Source: Schlesneria sphaerica (GTDB lineage Bacteria; Planctomycetota; Planctomycetia; Planctomycetales; Planctomycetaceae). Taken from it: a stretch of DNA of 64,000 nucleotides. Shown here piece after piece: positions 27,217 through 35,523 of this stretch. Each line of letters begins with the position of its first letter. Positions within the stretch are counted from its first letter, which is position 1. A program made the position numbers and the translations under genes. The notes under the pieces were generated by a model. It did not search any database and was not told the DNA's origin. It saw nothing but the letters and a program-made list of their open reading frames with translations. The stretch is taken from NCBI RefSeq assembly GCF_044336245.1, contig NZ_CP172346.1, forward strand, positions 6,696,001 to 6,760,000, read 5' to 3'.

Positions 27217-28482
27217 ATGACGGTCCAGCTGAGTGAGTTTGCTAAATCGCTTTCTGTCGAAACCGCGTTCAATGTGCTGGCAGTTGCCAAGTCGCTGAAG
27301 GCCGCGGGGAAGGATGTCGTCGAGCTGGAAATCGGTGACAGCCCCTTCGATAGCACGGCATCCGCAAAGTCGTCGGGTGTCGAAGCGATCCAGCAAAACA
27401 AGTCTCACTATTGTCCGTCACCGGGTTTGCCTGAATTCCGCGAAGCGGCCGCCCGGTTCGTGAAACACGAATTCGGGATTCCGGCTGAGGCCGCCAATAT
27501 CGTCGTCGCTCCCGGGGCGAAAGTATTCGAGCAGTATTTCTGTGAGGCATTCCTGAATCCCGGGGATGGCGTACTGGTCTTCAGCCCTTACTTCCCGACA
27601 TACCTTCCCAATATCCTTCGTCGCAATGCGCGACCTGTTCTCGCCCCACTGAAACAATCCAATGGTTTTCGGCCGGAACTTACCGCGATCGAAAACTTTC
27701 TCAAGACGGATCCCTCGCCCAAAGCGATCTTCTTCAACTCTCCACACAACCCGACCGGCGGCGTGATGACGCGTCAGGATCTGCGGGACGTTGCTGACCT
27801 GCTTCGCGGAACGAACATCGCCGTCTTCAGCGATGAGCCCTACTGCCACATGGTCTGGAAGGGGACGCATGAGTCACTGCTGTCCGAACCGGGCATGCTG
27901 GAACGATCAGTGGCCGCGTACACGTTCAGTAAAAGCTACAGCATGAGTGGCTGGCGGCTCGGATTCTCTGTCGCGTCGGCCGAGGTTTCGGATGCGATCG
28001 GGAAGATGATCAATACCACTCTCTCGTGTACGCCCCCGCTGGTGCAACTGGCGGGCAAGGCCGCGCTGGAACGGGATACTGCCGAGCGTGACGTCGTGAT
28101 GCAGAAGTTCCGCAAGAAGGTTGAACTCCTTACGAACGGACTCAACCGTCTGGAAGGCTTTCGGTCGCTGGACCCCGCTGCCACGTTCTATGTATTTCCA
28201 AACGTTGCTCCGGTCTGCAATAAGCTCGGTATCACAAGTCACGGTCTGGCGCTCTATCTGCTGGAAGGGGCCGACGACAAATTTGGAGTCGCCTGTCTGG
28301 GTGGGGAATGTTTCGGCGATGCGGGAGGTGGCTTCTTACGATTCAGTTGTGCTGAACCGGATGAGCGACTGCAGCAGGCGCTCGACTTCCTGCCGGTGGC
28401 CATCGGCCGGTCGGACCGAGTCGCCGCTTATCTCGAGAAGCATCCGAAGTATCGTCTGACCGGGAAATACCAGGTTGACTGA
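27217..28482 (+). CDS. PLP-dependent aminotransferase, class I/II
   Basis: A 421-residue fold-type I aminotransferase transferring an amino group between an amino acid and a 2-oxo acid. The PLP lysine is K239 in YTFSKSYSMSGWRLG. The cofactor asparagine is in FFNSPHNPTGG (N178), and the Asp/Tyr pair is in FSDEPY (206-209). The Arg that binds the substrate carboxylate is probably in the FLRFSCAEP segment near residue 370. It has the usual short N-terminal helix (SEFAKSLSVETAFNVLAVAK). The start has AAATAGGAAATCCTCT upstream and lies 10 bp after the preceding gene. The substrate cannot be predicted; aspartate/tyrosine/alanine-type are all possible. It acts in the cytoplasm. Confidence 0.92.
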   Translation: MTVQLSEFAKSLSVETAFNVLAVAKSLKAAGKDVVELEIGDSPFDSTASAKSSGVEAIQQNKSHYCPSPGLPEFREAAARFVKHEFGIPAEAANIVVAPGAKVFEQYFCEAFLNPGDGVLVFSPYFPTYLPNILRRNARPVLAPLKQSNGFRPELTAIENFLKTDPSPKAIFFNSPHNPTGGVMTRQDLRDVADLLRGTNIAVFSDEPYCHMVWKGTHESLLSEPGMLERSVAAYTFSKSYSMSGWRLGFSVASAEVSDAIGKMINTTLSCTPPLVQLAGKAALERDTAERDVVMQKFRKKVELLTNGLNRLEGFRSLDPAATFYVFPNVAPVCNKLGITSHGLALYLLEGADDKFGVACLGGECFGDAGGGFLRFSCAEPDERLQQALDFLPVAIGRSDRVAAYLEKHPKYRLTGKYQVD

Positions 28483-28762
28483 GCCGAAGTTGGCAGCGAA
28501 GGGGCCGCGTATTTCAATCGGGCTGCGGGGACGACTGCAGATATACCCGCGTCGTCGTCTCATGGCGGAACCAGGGTCGGTGTCCTGAACTCGATCCGGC
28601 CCTTGGTTCGTCCTTTGTACAGCCCGTTGCGCGGCCGATCAATTTTGGATTCCGGACACCGAATGCCGGGCGCAACGCCTCGATCCGGCATCGGTGCGAT
28701 CAGTGTCACTGAACCCTGCCAGTGAACCGTACCCTGCAACCTCAAAGTACCAGCCCTCACGC

Positions 28763-30148
28763 ATGCCTAAACCACTGTTGATTCTGAATGTCGTTGGCCT
28801 GACCCACGAAATGCTGGGGCCGAATACTCCTCATCTGTCGAGACTTGCCAGTGAAGGATTTGCTCGTCCCATGGGGACCGTGCTGCCGGCAGTCACCTGC
28901 TCGGCGCAATCGACAATTTTGACCGGGGCCCTGCCTCGAGAGCATGGCATCGTTGCGAACGGCTGGTACTTCCGTGATCTGGCCGAAGTCTGGTTGTGGC
29001 GCCAGTCGAACAGGCTGGTGCATGGCAGTCGGATTTACGACGAAGGGAAAAAGCGGGATTCGAGTTACACCACCGCGAAAATGTTCTGGTGGTATAACAT
29101 GTATGCCGATGTCGAATGGTCGATGACTCCACGACCCAGCTATCCCGCTGACGGACGGAAAGTTTTTGACTCGTACAGCCAGCCGGCGGGTTTGAAAGAC
29201 GAACTTCAGGCCCGGCTCGGTGTCTTTCCACTTCCCCGCTTCTGGGGCCCTGCGGCGGATATTACAAGCTCCCGCTGGATCGCCGATGCATCGGTCGAAG
29301 TGATGAAGCGTCACCGGCCCAGCCTGACACTGATCTATCTTCCCCATCTGGATTACGGTTTGCAGCGGCTGGGGCCGCACGATCCTCGCATCGCCGAGGA
29401 CATCCGCCTTGTCGACGCCGAAGCAGGCAAGTGCATCGCCGCAGCTCAGGAGATGGGGGCGGATGTGATCGCATTATCCGAGTACGCCATCACGGAAGTA
29501 TCACGACCGGTTCATATTAACCGAATCCTGAGAAGACACGGCTACGTGGCGACCCGGCGTGAGGCGCTGGGCTGGGAGACGCTCGACTGCGGGGCGTCTC
29601 GCGCTTTTGCGTTAGCCGATCATCAGATTGCTCATGTTTACGTGCAGCGGCCGGACGATATCAAGGCGATCAAACTGCTGCTGAGCCAGACGGAGGGAGT
29701 TGATCTTGTTCTGGACCGCGCAGAGCAACGCCAATTCGGCATCGATCACGAGAGATCTGGCGAACTGGTTGTGGTCGCTGACAAAAACGCCTGGTTCACC
29801 TATTACTTCTGGGAAGATGATCGTCTCGCACCGGACTATGCACGGACGATCGACATCCACCGAAAGCCCGGCTACGACCCGGTGGAACTGTTTATCGATC
29901 CGAAAATTGCTTTCCCCAAGCTGCGGATCGCCTGTCGGCTTGCGCGAAAGTTGCTCGGATTTCGCTACTACATGGATGTCATCGGATTGGATGCCACTCT
30001 CGTCAAAGGAAGCCACGGTCGACTTCCGACACCCGGTCACGAGACGAGCGAAGCCCCTGTCTTCATCAGTTCCAGCCGCGCGATCGAAACCGACGATCTC
30101 CCCATGACCCGCGTTAAGGAACTGGCCCTGCAGCTCCAGTTTAGCTGA
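28763..30148 (+). CDS. alkaline phosphatase / nucleotide pyrophosphatase family phosphodiesterase
   Basis: A ~461-residue protein of the alkaline phosphatase superfamily, type I phosphodiesterase/nucleotide pyrophosphatase branch. The nucleophile Thr is in VTCSAQSTILTGALPREHG; the metal-binding residues are expected in ILNVVGLTHE, IYLPHLDYGLQRLGPHDP (Asp and His) and SEYAITEVSRPVHINR; a further His is in GSHGRLPTPGHE. There is no signal peptide, so it may be cytoplasmic. The longest frame starts with GTG at 28694, but ATG at 28763 begins MPKPLLILNVVGLT, the normal first strand; no clear ribosome binding site is seen for either. It follows the aminotransferase by 280 bp. The substrate is unknown. 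Confidence 0.85.
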   Translation: MPKPLLILNVVGLTHEMLGPNTPHLSRLASEGFARPMGTVLPAVTCSAQSTILTGALPREHGIVANGWYFRDLAEVWLWRQSNRLVHGSRIYDEGKKRDSSYTTAKMFWWYNMYADVEWSMTPRPSYPADGRKVFDSYSQPAGLKDELQARLGVFPLPRFWGPAADITSSRWIADASVEVMKRHRPSLTLIYLPHLDYGLQRLGPHDPRIAEDIRLVDAEAGKCIAAAQEMGADVIALSEYAITEVSRPVHINRILRRHGYVATRREALGWETLDCGASRAFALADHQIAHVYVQRPDDIKAIKLLLSQTEGVDLVLDRAEQRQFGIDHERSGELVVVADKNAWFTYYFWEDDRLAPDYARTIDIHRKPGYDPVELFIDPKIAFPKLRIACRLARKLLGFRYYMDVIGLDATLVKGSHGRLPTPGHETSEAPVFISSSRAIETDDLPMTRVKELALQLQFS

Positions 30149-30172
30149 AATCGCCTACTTCCCTTTTCCGTG

Positions 30173-30209
30173 TGACATCGCTGGCGTGAGAATCACGCCA
30201 GCGATGTCA
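30173..30209. repeat. perfect 17-bp inverted repeat between convergent genes
   Basis: TGACATCGCTGGCGTGA (30173-30189) is followed by the loop GAA and its exact complement (30193-30209). It lies between the stops of the phosphodiesterase and the flavodoxin genes. There is no T run on either side, so it may be a factor-dependent terminator or an RNA end-stabilising hairpin for both transcripts. Confidence 0.75.
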
Positions 30210-30289
30210 GGGCGAAAGAGTTCACTCGCACACTGCGGCACTGCTGCTGGCTTCTCGTACGATCGAATCAAAACCGTCACGAGAGAGCA

Positions 30290-30844
30290 TTAAGGCAGAT
30301 ACCGTTCGGCACTCTTGTTCAGCGGGTGTTCGTCAGTTCGACCATGTGCATAGACGGCGGTCCACTCAGCCAGACGCCTGCCCAACTTCCGGCATGCCGC
30401 TTCAGTGTCTTCGTCGCGGGGTTCCTTGGCGGCGACGGCACCATAGTGAAGTGTTAGATCACCGCTGACGTAGTCGGTTACGCCGAACACCAGAAACCCG
30501 AAGTTCATCAGCACGGTCAGAAGGCTCTGGCAGGCCATTTCCGATCCACCTCCCCATCCTCCCGATGAGCTGAAGGCGCAGGCAATTTTGCCATCGACTT
30601 TGGCCCACTGGGGAATCATGACTTCGTCCCAGAACCGTTTCATTTTCCAACTGAGTAATCCCATGTTCGTGGGACTTCCGACGGCAAGTCCATCGCACCA
30701 GATCACATCGTCGGCAGTGGCTTCATCCACACTTCGCAACCGAACTTCGGTGTCGGAGATACTGCCAGCCCCTTCCGCAACGAGCGTTGCCATCCTGGAC
30801 GTATGGCCGGAACGGGAATCGAACAGGACAAGGATCTTATTCAT
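30290..30844 (-). CDS. flavodoxin-fold NAD(P)H:quinone oxidoreductase-like protein
   Basis: A 184-residue flavodoxin-like protein. The FMN phosphate-binding loop is at the start (LVLFDSRSGHTSRMATLVAEG). The second flavin loop is GLAVGSPTNMGLLSWKMKRF, and the third is FSSSGGWGGGSEMACQSLL, as in WrbA-type NAD(P)H:quinone oxidoreductases. It lacks the extra WrbA insertion, so it could also be a plain flavodoxin family reductase. It would reduce quinones or other acceptors in the cytoplasm, protecting from oxidative stress. The ATG has only a weak GAAGAAG upstream. It is monocistronic; convergent with the phosphodiesterase gene and behind the CehA/McbA-like gene by ~250 bp. Confidence 0.88.
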   Translation of the reverse strand: MNKILVLFDSRSGHTSRMATLVAEGAGSISDTEVRLRSVDEATADDVIWCDGLAVGSPTNMGLLSWKMKRFWDEVMIPQWAKVDGKIACAFSSSGGWGGGSEMACQSLLTVLMNFGFLVFGVTDYVSGDLTLHYGAVAAKEPRDEDTEAACRKLGRRLAEWTAVYAHGRTDEHPLNKSAERYLP

Positions 30845-31092
30845 GTTGTCTTCTTCATAGGGTGGTCATTGGCGGTAAGGCATGCGCACTTGATGTGCCG
30901 AAACTGACAAACCTGTTGCAACTGTGTGAGGGCTGATTCCGTCATGTTGAGTAACGATCGTCAGCTCGCTCTGTTGAACTGAATCGCCCCTGTTGGAAAT
31001 AGGCCACGGCCGGGAGAGAGAGCGAGATTCTTCCGCATCTTAAGTACCCATTCGCGGAACAGGAATCCTTTCGGACCCTGTCATTATGATGC

Positions 31093-33642
31093 TCAGCGAG
31101 ATTCATTCGCGATTTCTCGAAATCGAGCTCTCGCGCGATCGAACGTTTCACGCGCGACATCCCGCTCGGCGGCGGCGATATTTTTTTCCCGGTTTTTCCA
31201 GAGAAGTTCGATGGTCTGTTCGCACCACCTTGCACTGTCGCGCGAGGCGCGGATGGGACGGTCGTTGATAAGGACATTCACCGGGTTCGTGTGGAGCTGA
31301 GGAAACTGCCGCAGCGCGATCCAGCTACTTTTTGTCAGTGGTACGTCGAAAGCGAGCTCGTGCACTTTGCCATCTGCGGGAACGGTCTGTTTTGCCACGG
31401 GGCGACCGTTGGAAACAATTTCGACTTCACGCTCGCCACCGGTCGTGACGGCGTCCTGGCGGGGGCCGTGCAGGAGGACGGTGTCTCCAATCGTGCGCCG
31501 GCCCGAGGGAGGATTGTCGGTCCCGTGTGCGACCGCAACAGGCGTCTGAGGAGCGAAGCAGACACGTGCCGTAACACGGACCTGCGCAGGTTCGGTCAGT
31601 TTCACATCGTGCCCGGGGCGGACCTCGTTGACGCGAAAATCGAGAGCGTGTGCAAACCCGTCCGAGACGTACGAGTGTCCTTTCGCCAACCCTTCACACC
31701 ACTCGGGGAAGTCGAGCGGTCGACGGGGCGAAAGCGTTGTTCGGGGTGTTCCGTCCGGGTTGACGAGTTGTACATAGACTCGCCCCTGCCCTACCCGGCG
31801 GCTACTCATACAGGGAAAGTCCGTTTCGCCACTGACTTTGATTGGGAATCCGCAATTCAGCAGGTGGTACCACGTATTCCATTCCTGGATGCGTTGCGTA
31901 TCCATGGCACTGATGAAATCACAGACCCCTTCGACTGCGGTCACGCAAATTTCCATGGCGCCGACGCCATTCATTTCGGGGATCGCCAGATTGGGCAGCC
32001 GATCTGCCGCGCGATCGTGACTCCATCGAAGTTCGTCTTCATCCAGTAACTGGTCACCGTTCTTGTCAATTTCCTGCCACGGTTCCGGAAGAAGTGCGGT
32101 GGTCGCTTCGTCCGACGACAATATCCCATCCTGATTTCCGTCGTATCGATGCAGAGCACGTCTTGCCGCAGCGACAGGATCGATTGCCAGTCCGCTGGCC
32201 GAGTGAGCATACCCGGTCACTCCTCCTTGCGCTTTTGCCCAACGCATGACGGGTGTAGTCCATGTTGGCCAGCCCTTCGTCATGGTTCCCTCGGAACCCG
32301 GATAGGTCTGGTCCTGGAGGTTTAGAAGGCAAACGTGTCCCAGCGCCTGCGAGCCAAATCCACTGACCTCAAGATCGTATTTGAGAATCGTGAGCGGTTC
32401 GCTCACATCATGAGGCTTGGGTCCAAAGAATTGTCGCTGATGCCCGTAGCAAGGCCCCCAGGTGAGGATACAGCCAACGTTCAGACCTTCTCCCTTGACT
32501 TGCCGGAACATGTCCTCAGGGAGGACCCCTTCCGAAGGGGAAGTGTAGTGCGCGCAGCCCGCCGCGTGGATATGGTGATCGCCTGAGTAAAAGCCGAAGG
32601 CCTGGGGATTAACCCACCGTTCCAGACGAATCTCCAGTTTGATATCCGCGTCGTTTGCCTCAGGTTTACGGTCGCTGTCGGAGCGATCGGGCACCGTCAG
32701 TTTCTGCTCAAGGGTCCAATATTCCGGGCCTCGGCCCGACTGGACCCGGAATCGACCGGGGGGGAGATGCACCGATTCGCCGTCCGCCCGGTAGATTTGT
32801 GGCTGAAAGAAGAAGTCGGGAGCGAGTCGCTTTGCTTGAGGCGGATAGACACGTCCCTGCTCATCACGAATCAGCAGTGATGCCGTGGTTGGCCTTCCCG
32901 TTTCATCCAGAATGGAGAGTCGGACGGGAATGGCGGGACGAACTGTGAATAGCACGGGAACTTCTCCCCGAAAGCCCAGGTCCTGTTCACCCTGACCCAG
33001 ATCGAAGCCGAGCGTCGCTTCTCGCTTGCCCGCCTCGGTACTCAGGATCAATGCCACGGCGTATTCAACTTCCAGACCGCTCAGCCGGTCAGTCATAGGG
33101 GGCTGCTCATACATCTCCAGCGCCAGGAATCGTCCTCGGTCGCGATTTGAGTTTTCGTTTTCGATTAGCTCAAGGGATTGCTGCCGCTGCATGCTGAGCT
33201 TTGTTACGCCCGAGTAAACGGCCCCTGCCTGCGGACTGACGATGCGAAGTCGTCGGGTCGCGGTACTGGCATTGAGGACTTTCACAAGTACCGGGGTGAA
33301 GCCATATTGCTGGAGAGTGGCCGGTGCGGGACCCCGACGGACCCGAACGCGTTCTTCGGGATTGATCGTGACGACCAGCAGGACCGCGGCATCCAGGTCC
33401 GCCTGAAGCTGGTCAGCGTCTCCCTTCTCGATCCCCAGTTCCAGCGATTGCACGGTGGGTTCCGGGAGGGGATGCCCGACCATGTTGAGTGCCGTATTTA
33501 TCCGGCGAATATTTTCGCTCAATGGCTGCGCTTCGACGGGCACTCTGTCTGGCATTCTGCCGGCGCGATCCTCTGCCCGAATCTGTTGGCGCGCGAGAAT
33601 CAATGGCACACAGAGCGCTAAGATCAGAAGGCCAGCACGCAT
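31093..33642 (-). CDS. exported CehA/McbA-like (PHP) metallohydrolase with an inserted EF-hand pair
   Basis: An 849-residue exported protein: signal peptide (LLILALCVPLILA), then ~330 residues of beta-rich material with a carboxypeptidase-regulatory-like part. Next comes a PHP/CehA-McbA type metallohydrolase domain from ~350 to ~720, with metal ligands expected in SGDHHIHAAGCAHY (355-366), GYAHSASG (477-484) and SGETDFPC (604-611). Between the second and third of these lie two canonical EF-hand loops, DGNQDGILSSDE (501-512) and DKNGDQLLDEDE (526-537). The C-terminal part resembles a helical linker. The start has GAAGGACGCAAA upstream. It would hydrolyse an ester or amide bond in the periplasm; the substrate is unknown. 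The EF-hands suggest calcium dependence. Confidence 0.8.
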   Translation of the reverse strand: MRAGLLILALCVPLILARQQIRAEDRAGRMPDRVPVEAQPLSENIRRINTALNMVGHPLPEPTVQSLELGIEKGDADQLQADLDAAVLLVVTINPEERVRVRRGPAPATLQQYGFTPVLVKVLNASTATRRLRIVSPQAGAVYSGVTKLSMQRQQSLELIENENSNRDRGRFLALEMYEQPPMTDRLSGLEVEYAVALILSTEAGKREATLGFDLGQGEQDLGFRGEVPVLFTVRPAIPVRLSILDETGRPTTASLLIRDEQGRVYPPQAKRLAPDFFFQPQIYRADGESVHLPPGRFRVQSGRGPEYWTLEQKLTVPDRSDSDRKPEANDADIKLEIRLERWVNPQAFGFYSGDHHIHAAGCAHYTSPSEGVLPEDMFRQVKGEGLNVGCILTWGPCYGHQRQFFGPKPHDVSEPLTILKYDLEVSGFGSQALGHVCLLNLQDQTYPGSEGTMTKGWPTWTTPVMRWAKAQGGVTGYAHSASGLAIDPVAAARRALHRYDGNQDGILSSDEATTALLPEPWQEIDKNGDQLLDEDELRWSHDRAADRLPNLAIPEMNGVGAMEICVTAVEGVCDFISAMDTQRIQEWNTWYHLLNCGFPIKVSGETDFPCMSSRRVGQGRVYVQLVNPDGTPRTTLSPRRPLDFPEWCEGLAKGHSYVSDGFAHALDFRVNEVRPGHDVKLTEPAQVRVTARVCFAPQTPVAVAHGTDNPPSGRRTIGDTVLLHGPRQDAVTTGGEREVEIVSNGRPVAKQTVPADGKVHELAFDVPLTKSSWIALRQFPQLHTNPVNVLINDRPIRASRDSARWCEQTIELLWKNREKNIAAAERDVARETFDRARARFREIANESR

Positions 33643-34099
33643 TTTGCGTCCTTCAAGCTCGGGGTGAGGATGTGAGCAGGTTCAACCGTCGGTGAGGGGT
33701 TCATCTTACGAAAAAGCCCGATCGGAATCCTTCATTCCGGTTGTCGTCAAACGACAGGTGCCACTGGACGGCGGACGGTTGCGGTGCGTTCCCAATCTGG
33801 CGCGCTCTCTGCGCAGGGCTGAGGCCAGCGGAAGAACATTTTCGGACGCTGACCTTGCGGGTCGTAGTGATACGGAAGCTGAGGGAAACCGCCCGGGATA
33901 TTTCTTTCGCGCAAGCCTCAACTCAAGAAATTATCTCGAGTCGCAAAAACTGCCGATCCTCATGAGACCCAACGCTGCCGCCCGAGGGCCATCTGGCTGC
34001 GCCGTCAACATACGGACTGAACCTCCAGGGATGGATGGAATTGCTGTCGCGCACGGCAAAAACACCTCCCCAAGTTTTGCGTCCCTGGAGTCTTGCTCA
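33643..34099. other. intergenic region, divergent genes
   Basis: 457 bp between the starts of the CehA/McbA-like gene and the DUF1571 gene. A frame runs through from 33692 into the DUF1571 gene, but it lacks a ribosome binding site and its product resembles nothing. I see no promoter with good consensus. Confidence 0.5.
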
Positions 34100-35062
34100 A
34101 TGAAAATCATTCGTCTCTTCAGATGTCTTAGCCGTGACCAAGCGGCGAATAGCGTATCGATCATGATTGCACTCGCCGCGATCGTCTTCCTGCATCTGGA
34201 GAGTTCACCGACCCCAGCTGGAGCCGACATTGCGCGACGCATCACGAAGAAACAGACGCACGTCATTGCGGCTGCCAGATACGCCTCGCGAGGTCAAGCG
34301 GGCGGGGCCGAGGGATCTGCCTCCGGGGAGGGGGAAGAGTTTGCCCTCGACGATCTGAGTGGCAAGATTCGGTTGCTTGAGCGGGGAATTGAATTTCTGG
34401 AGAAGGTTCCTCATTACACCGCGGTGTTCGTCAAACAGGAACTGGTGAACGGCGAACTGCTCGACGAGCAGGAAATGGAAATGAAGGTTCGTCATCAGCC
34501 GTTCAGCGTGTACCTCAAGTGGTCTACGGGCGAAGTCGGGCGTGAAGTGCTTTACGTCGACGGCATGAATGACGGACGGATTACCGCTCATGGAGGAGGA
34601 TGGAAAGCACGCCTGCCGACCGTGTCGCTGGAACCAAACGGGAGTATGGCGATGGCCGAGTCGCGACATCCCATTACGAAGGCGGGACTATATAGTCTCG
34701 CTCAGATGATGGTCGAAATTCATCGCGAAGACCTCGAAAAGCAGAACTATTCCCGATTCGAAAAGCTGCCCGATGAGGAATTCGATGGCCGTCCCTGTCA
34801 CGTCTACCTGATCGAATACCGGGATCGACAGGCGTGCGAACACTATCGCAAATCGATCACGTATATCGATAAAGGATGGTCCCTGCCCGTTTACACGAAG
34901 AACTATGGCTGGCTGGACGGTCAGGTCCCTGCTAATCCGGATGAGTATGACTCGGCGACTCTGCTGGAATACTACAGCTTCGCCAATATCAAGTTCCGCT
35001 CGAATCTGGTCGCTCTCGATTTCGACCACAACAACAGCGAGTACGGCTTCAAGCGGCAATAA
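34100..35062 (+). CDS. exported DUF1571 domain protein
   Basis: A 320-residue protein. The N-terminal ~45 residues include a hydrophobic signal segment (NSVSIMIALAAIVFLHL). The mature part is the DUF1571 domain, seen in ALDDLSGKIRLLERGIEFLE, the VFVKQELVNGELLDEQEMEM strand pair, YLKWSTGEVGREVLYVDG and the C-terminal SITYIDKGWSLPVYTKNYGW. DUF1571 proteins resemble outer-membrane lipoprotein-sorting (LolA-like) folds, so binding of a lipid or a lipoprotein is possible, but this is an inference. The longest frame starts at 33692; ATG 34100 has GGAG nine bases upstream and starts the signal peptide, so it was chosen. A strong terminator follows 40 bp after the stop. Confidence 0.85.
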   Translation: MKIIRLFRCLSRDQAANSVSIMIALAAIVFLHLESSPTPAGADIARRITKKQTHVIAAARYASRGQAGGAEGSASGEGEEFALDDLSGKIRLLERGIEFLEKVPHYTAVFVKQELVNGELLDEQEMEMKVRHQPFSVYLKWSTGEVGREVLYVDGMNDGRITAHGGGWKARLPTVSLEPNGSMAMAESRHPITKAGLYSLAQMMVEIHREDLEKQNYSRFEKLPDEEFDGRPCHVYLIEYRDRQACEHYRKSITYIDKGWSLPVYTKNYGWLDGQVPANPDEYDSATLLEYYSFANIKFRSNLVALDFDHNNSEYGFKRQ

Positions 35063-35104
35063 CCATCGACAGCCGATTTTGACACAGATACAGGGAATCG
35101 CGGG

Positions 35105-35140
35105 AACTGCTTGGTCCAGTCGGATCAAGCAGTTTTTTGT
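35105..35140 (+). terminator. rho-independent terminator after the DUF1571 gene
   Basis: AACTGCTTGGTCC (35105-35117) pairs with GGATCAAGCAGTT (35122-35134) with one G-T pair and loop AGTC, followed by a run of six T. Confidence 0.9.
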
Positions 35141-35242
35141 TGTTACTGGTGTGATTCAGAGGGCGTGGGTGGCGCCGAATCATCTCTGACGAAAGCGGAT
35201 CTCAGCAGAGCCACCTGCGACTTTGAGCCTCACGCTGCAACC

Positions 35243-35288
35243 GTGGCGAAGTATCACTGTGGTAGTATCACAGTGGTGAAGTATCAGC
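35243..35288. repeat. three imperfect tandem copies of a ~15-bp repeat
   Basis: GTGGCGAAGTATCACT, GTGGTAGTATCACA and GTGGTGAAGTATCAGC lie back to back. CACTGTG and CACAGTG in the middle can also pair as a seven-base hairpin. No coding function is apparent; it could be a binding site for a regulator of the downstream gene. Confidence 0.55.
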
Positions 35289-35523
35289 ATCAGCGTGACC
35301 TTGGGATGAACCCCGCAGCAGCGTGAGGGGGTGACGCGGCTGATCTGCGTCGGGGGCTGACTGGCGATGTCGTCTGCCACTCGGTTATGGTGTTCCAAGG
35401 CCCGTCACATGACAATTGCTCGAAGTTCGTAACGGCCAGGATTCTCCGGCACGTTCGAACAACAGACGCGTAAACAGGTGATGAGCCCCCGGACAATCCG
35501 TACAACATCAGGGTGATCCGCAG

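Noticed and set aside
33692..34099. A 136-codon in-frame extension upstream of the DUF1571 protein.
   Set aside because: The extension lacks a ribosome binding site and resembles no protein, while ATG 34100 has GGAG upstream and starts a signal peptide.
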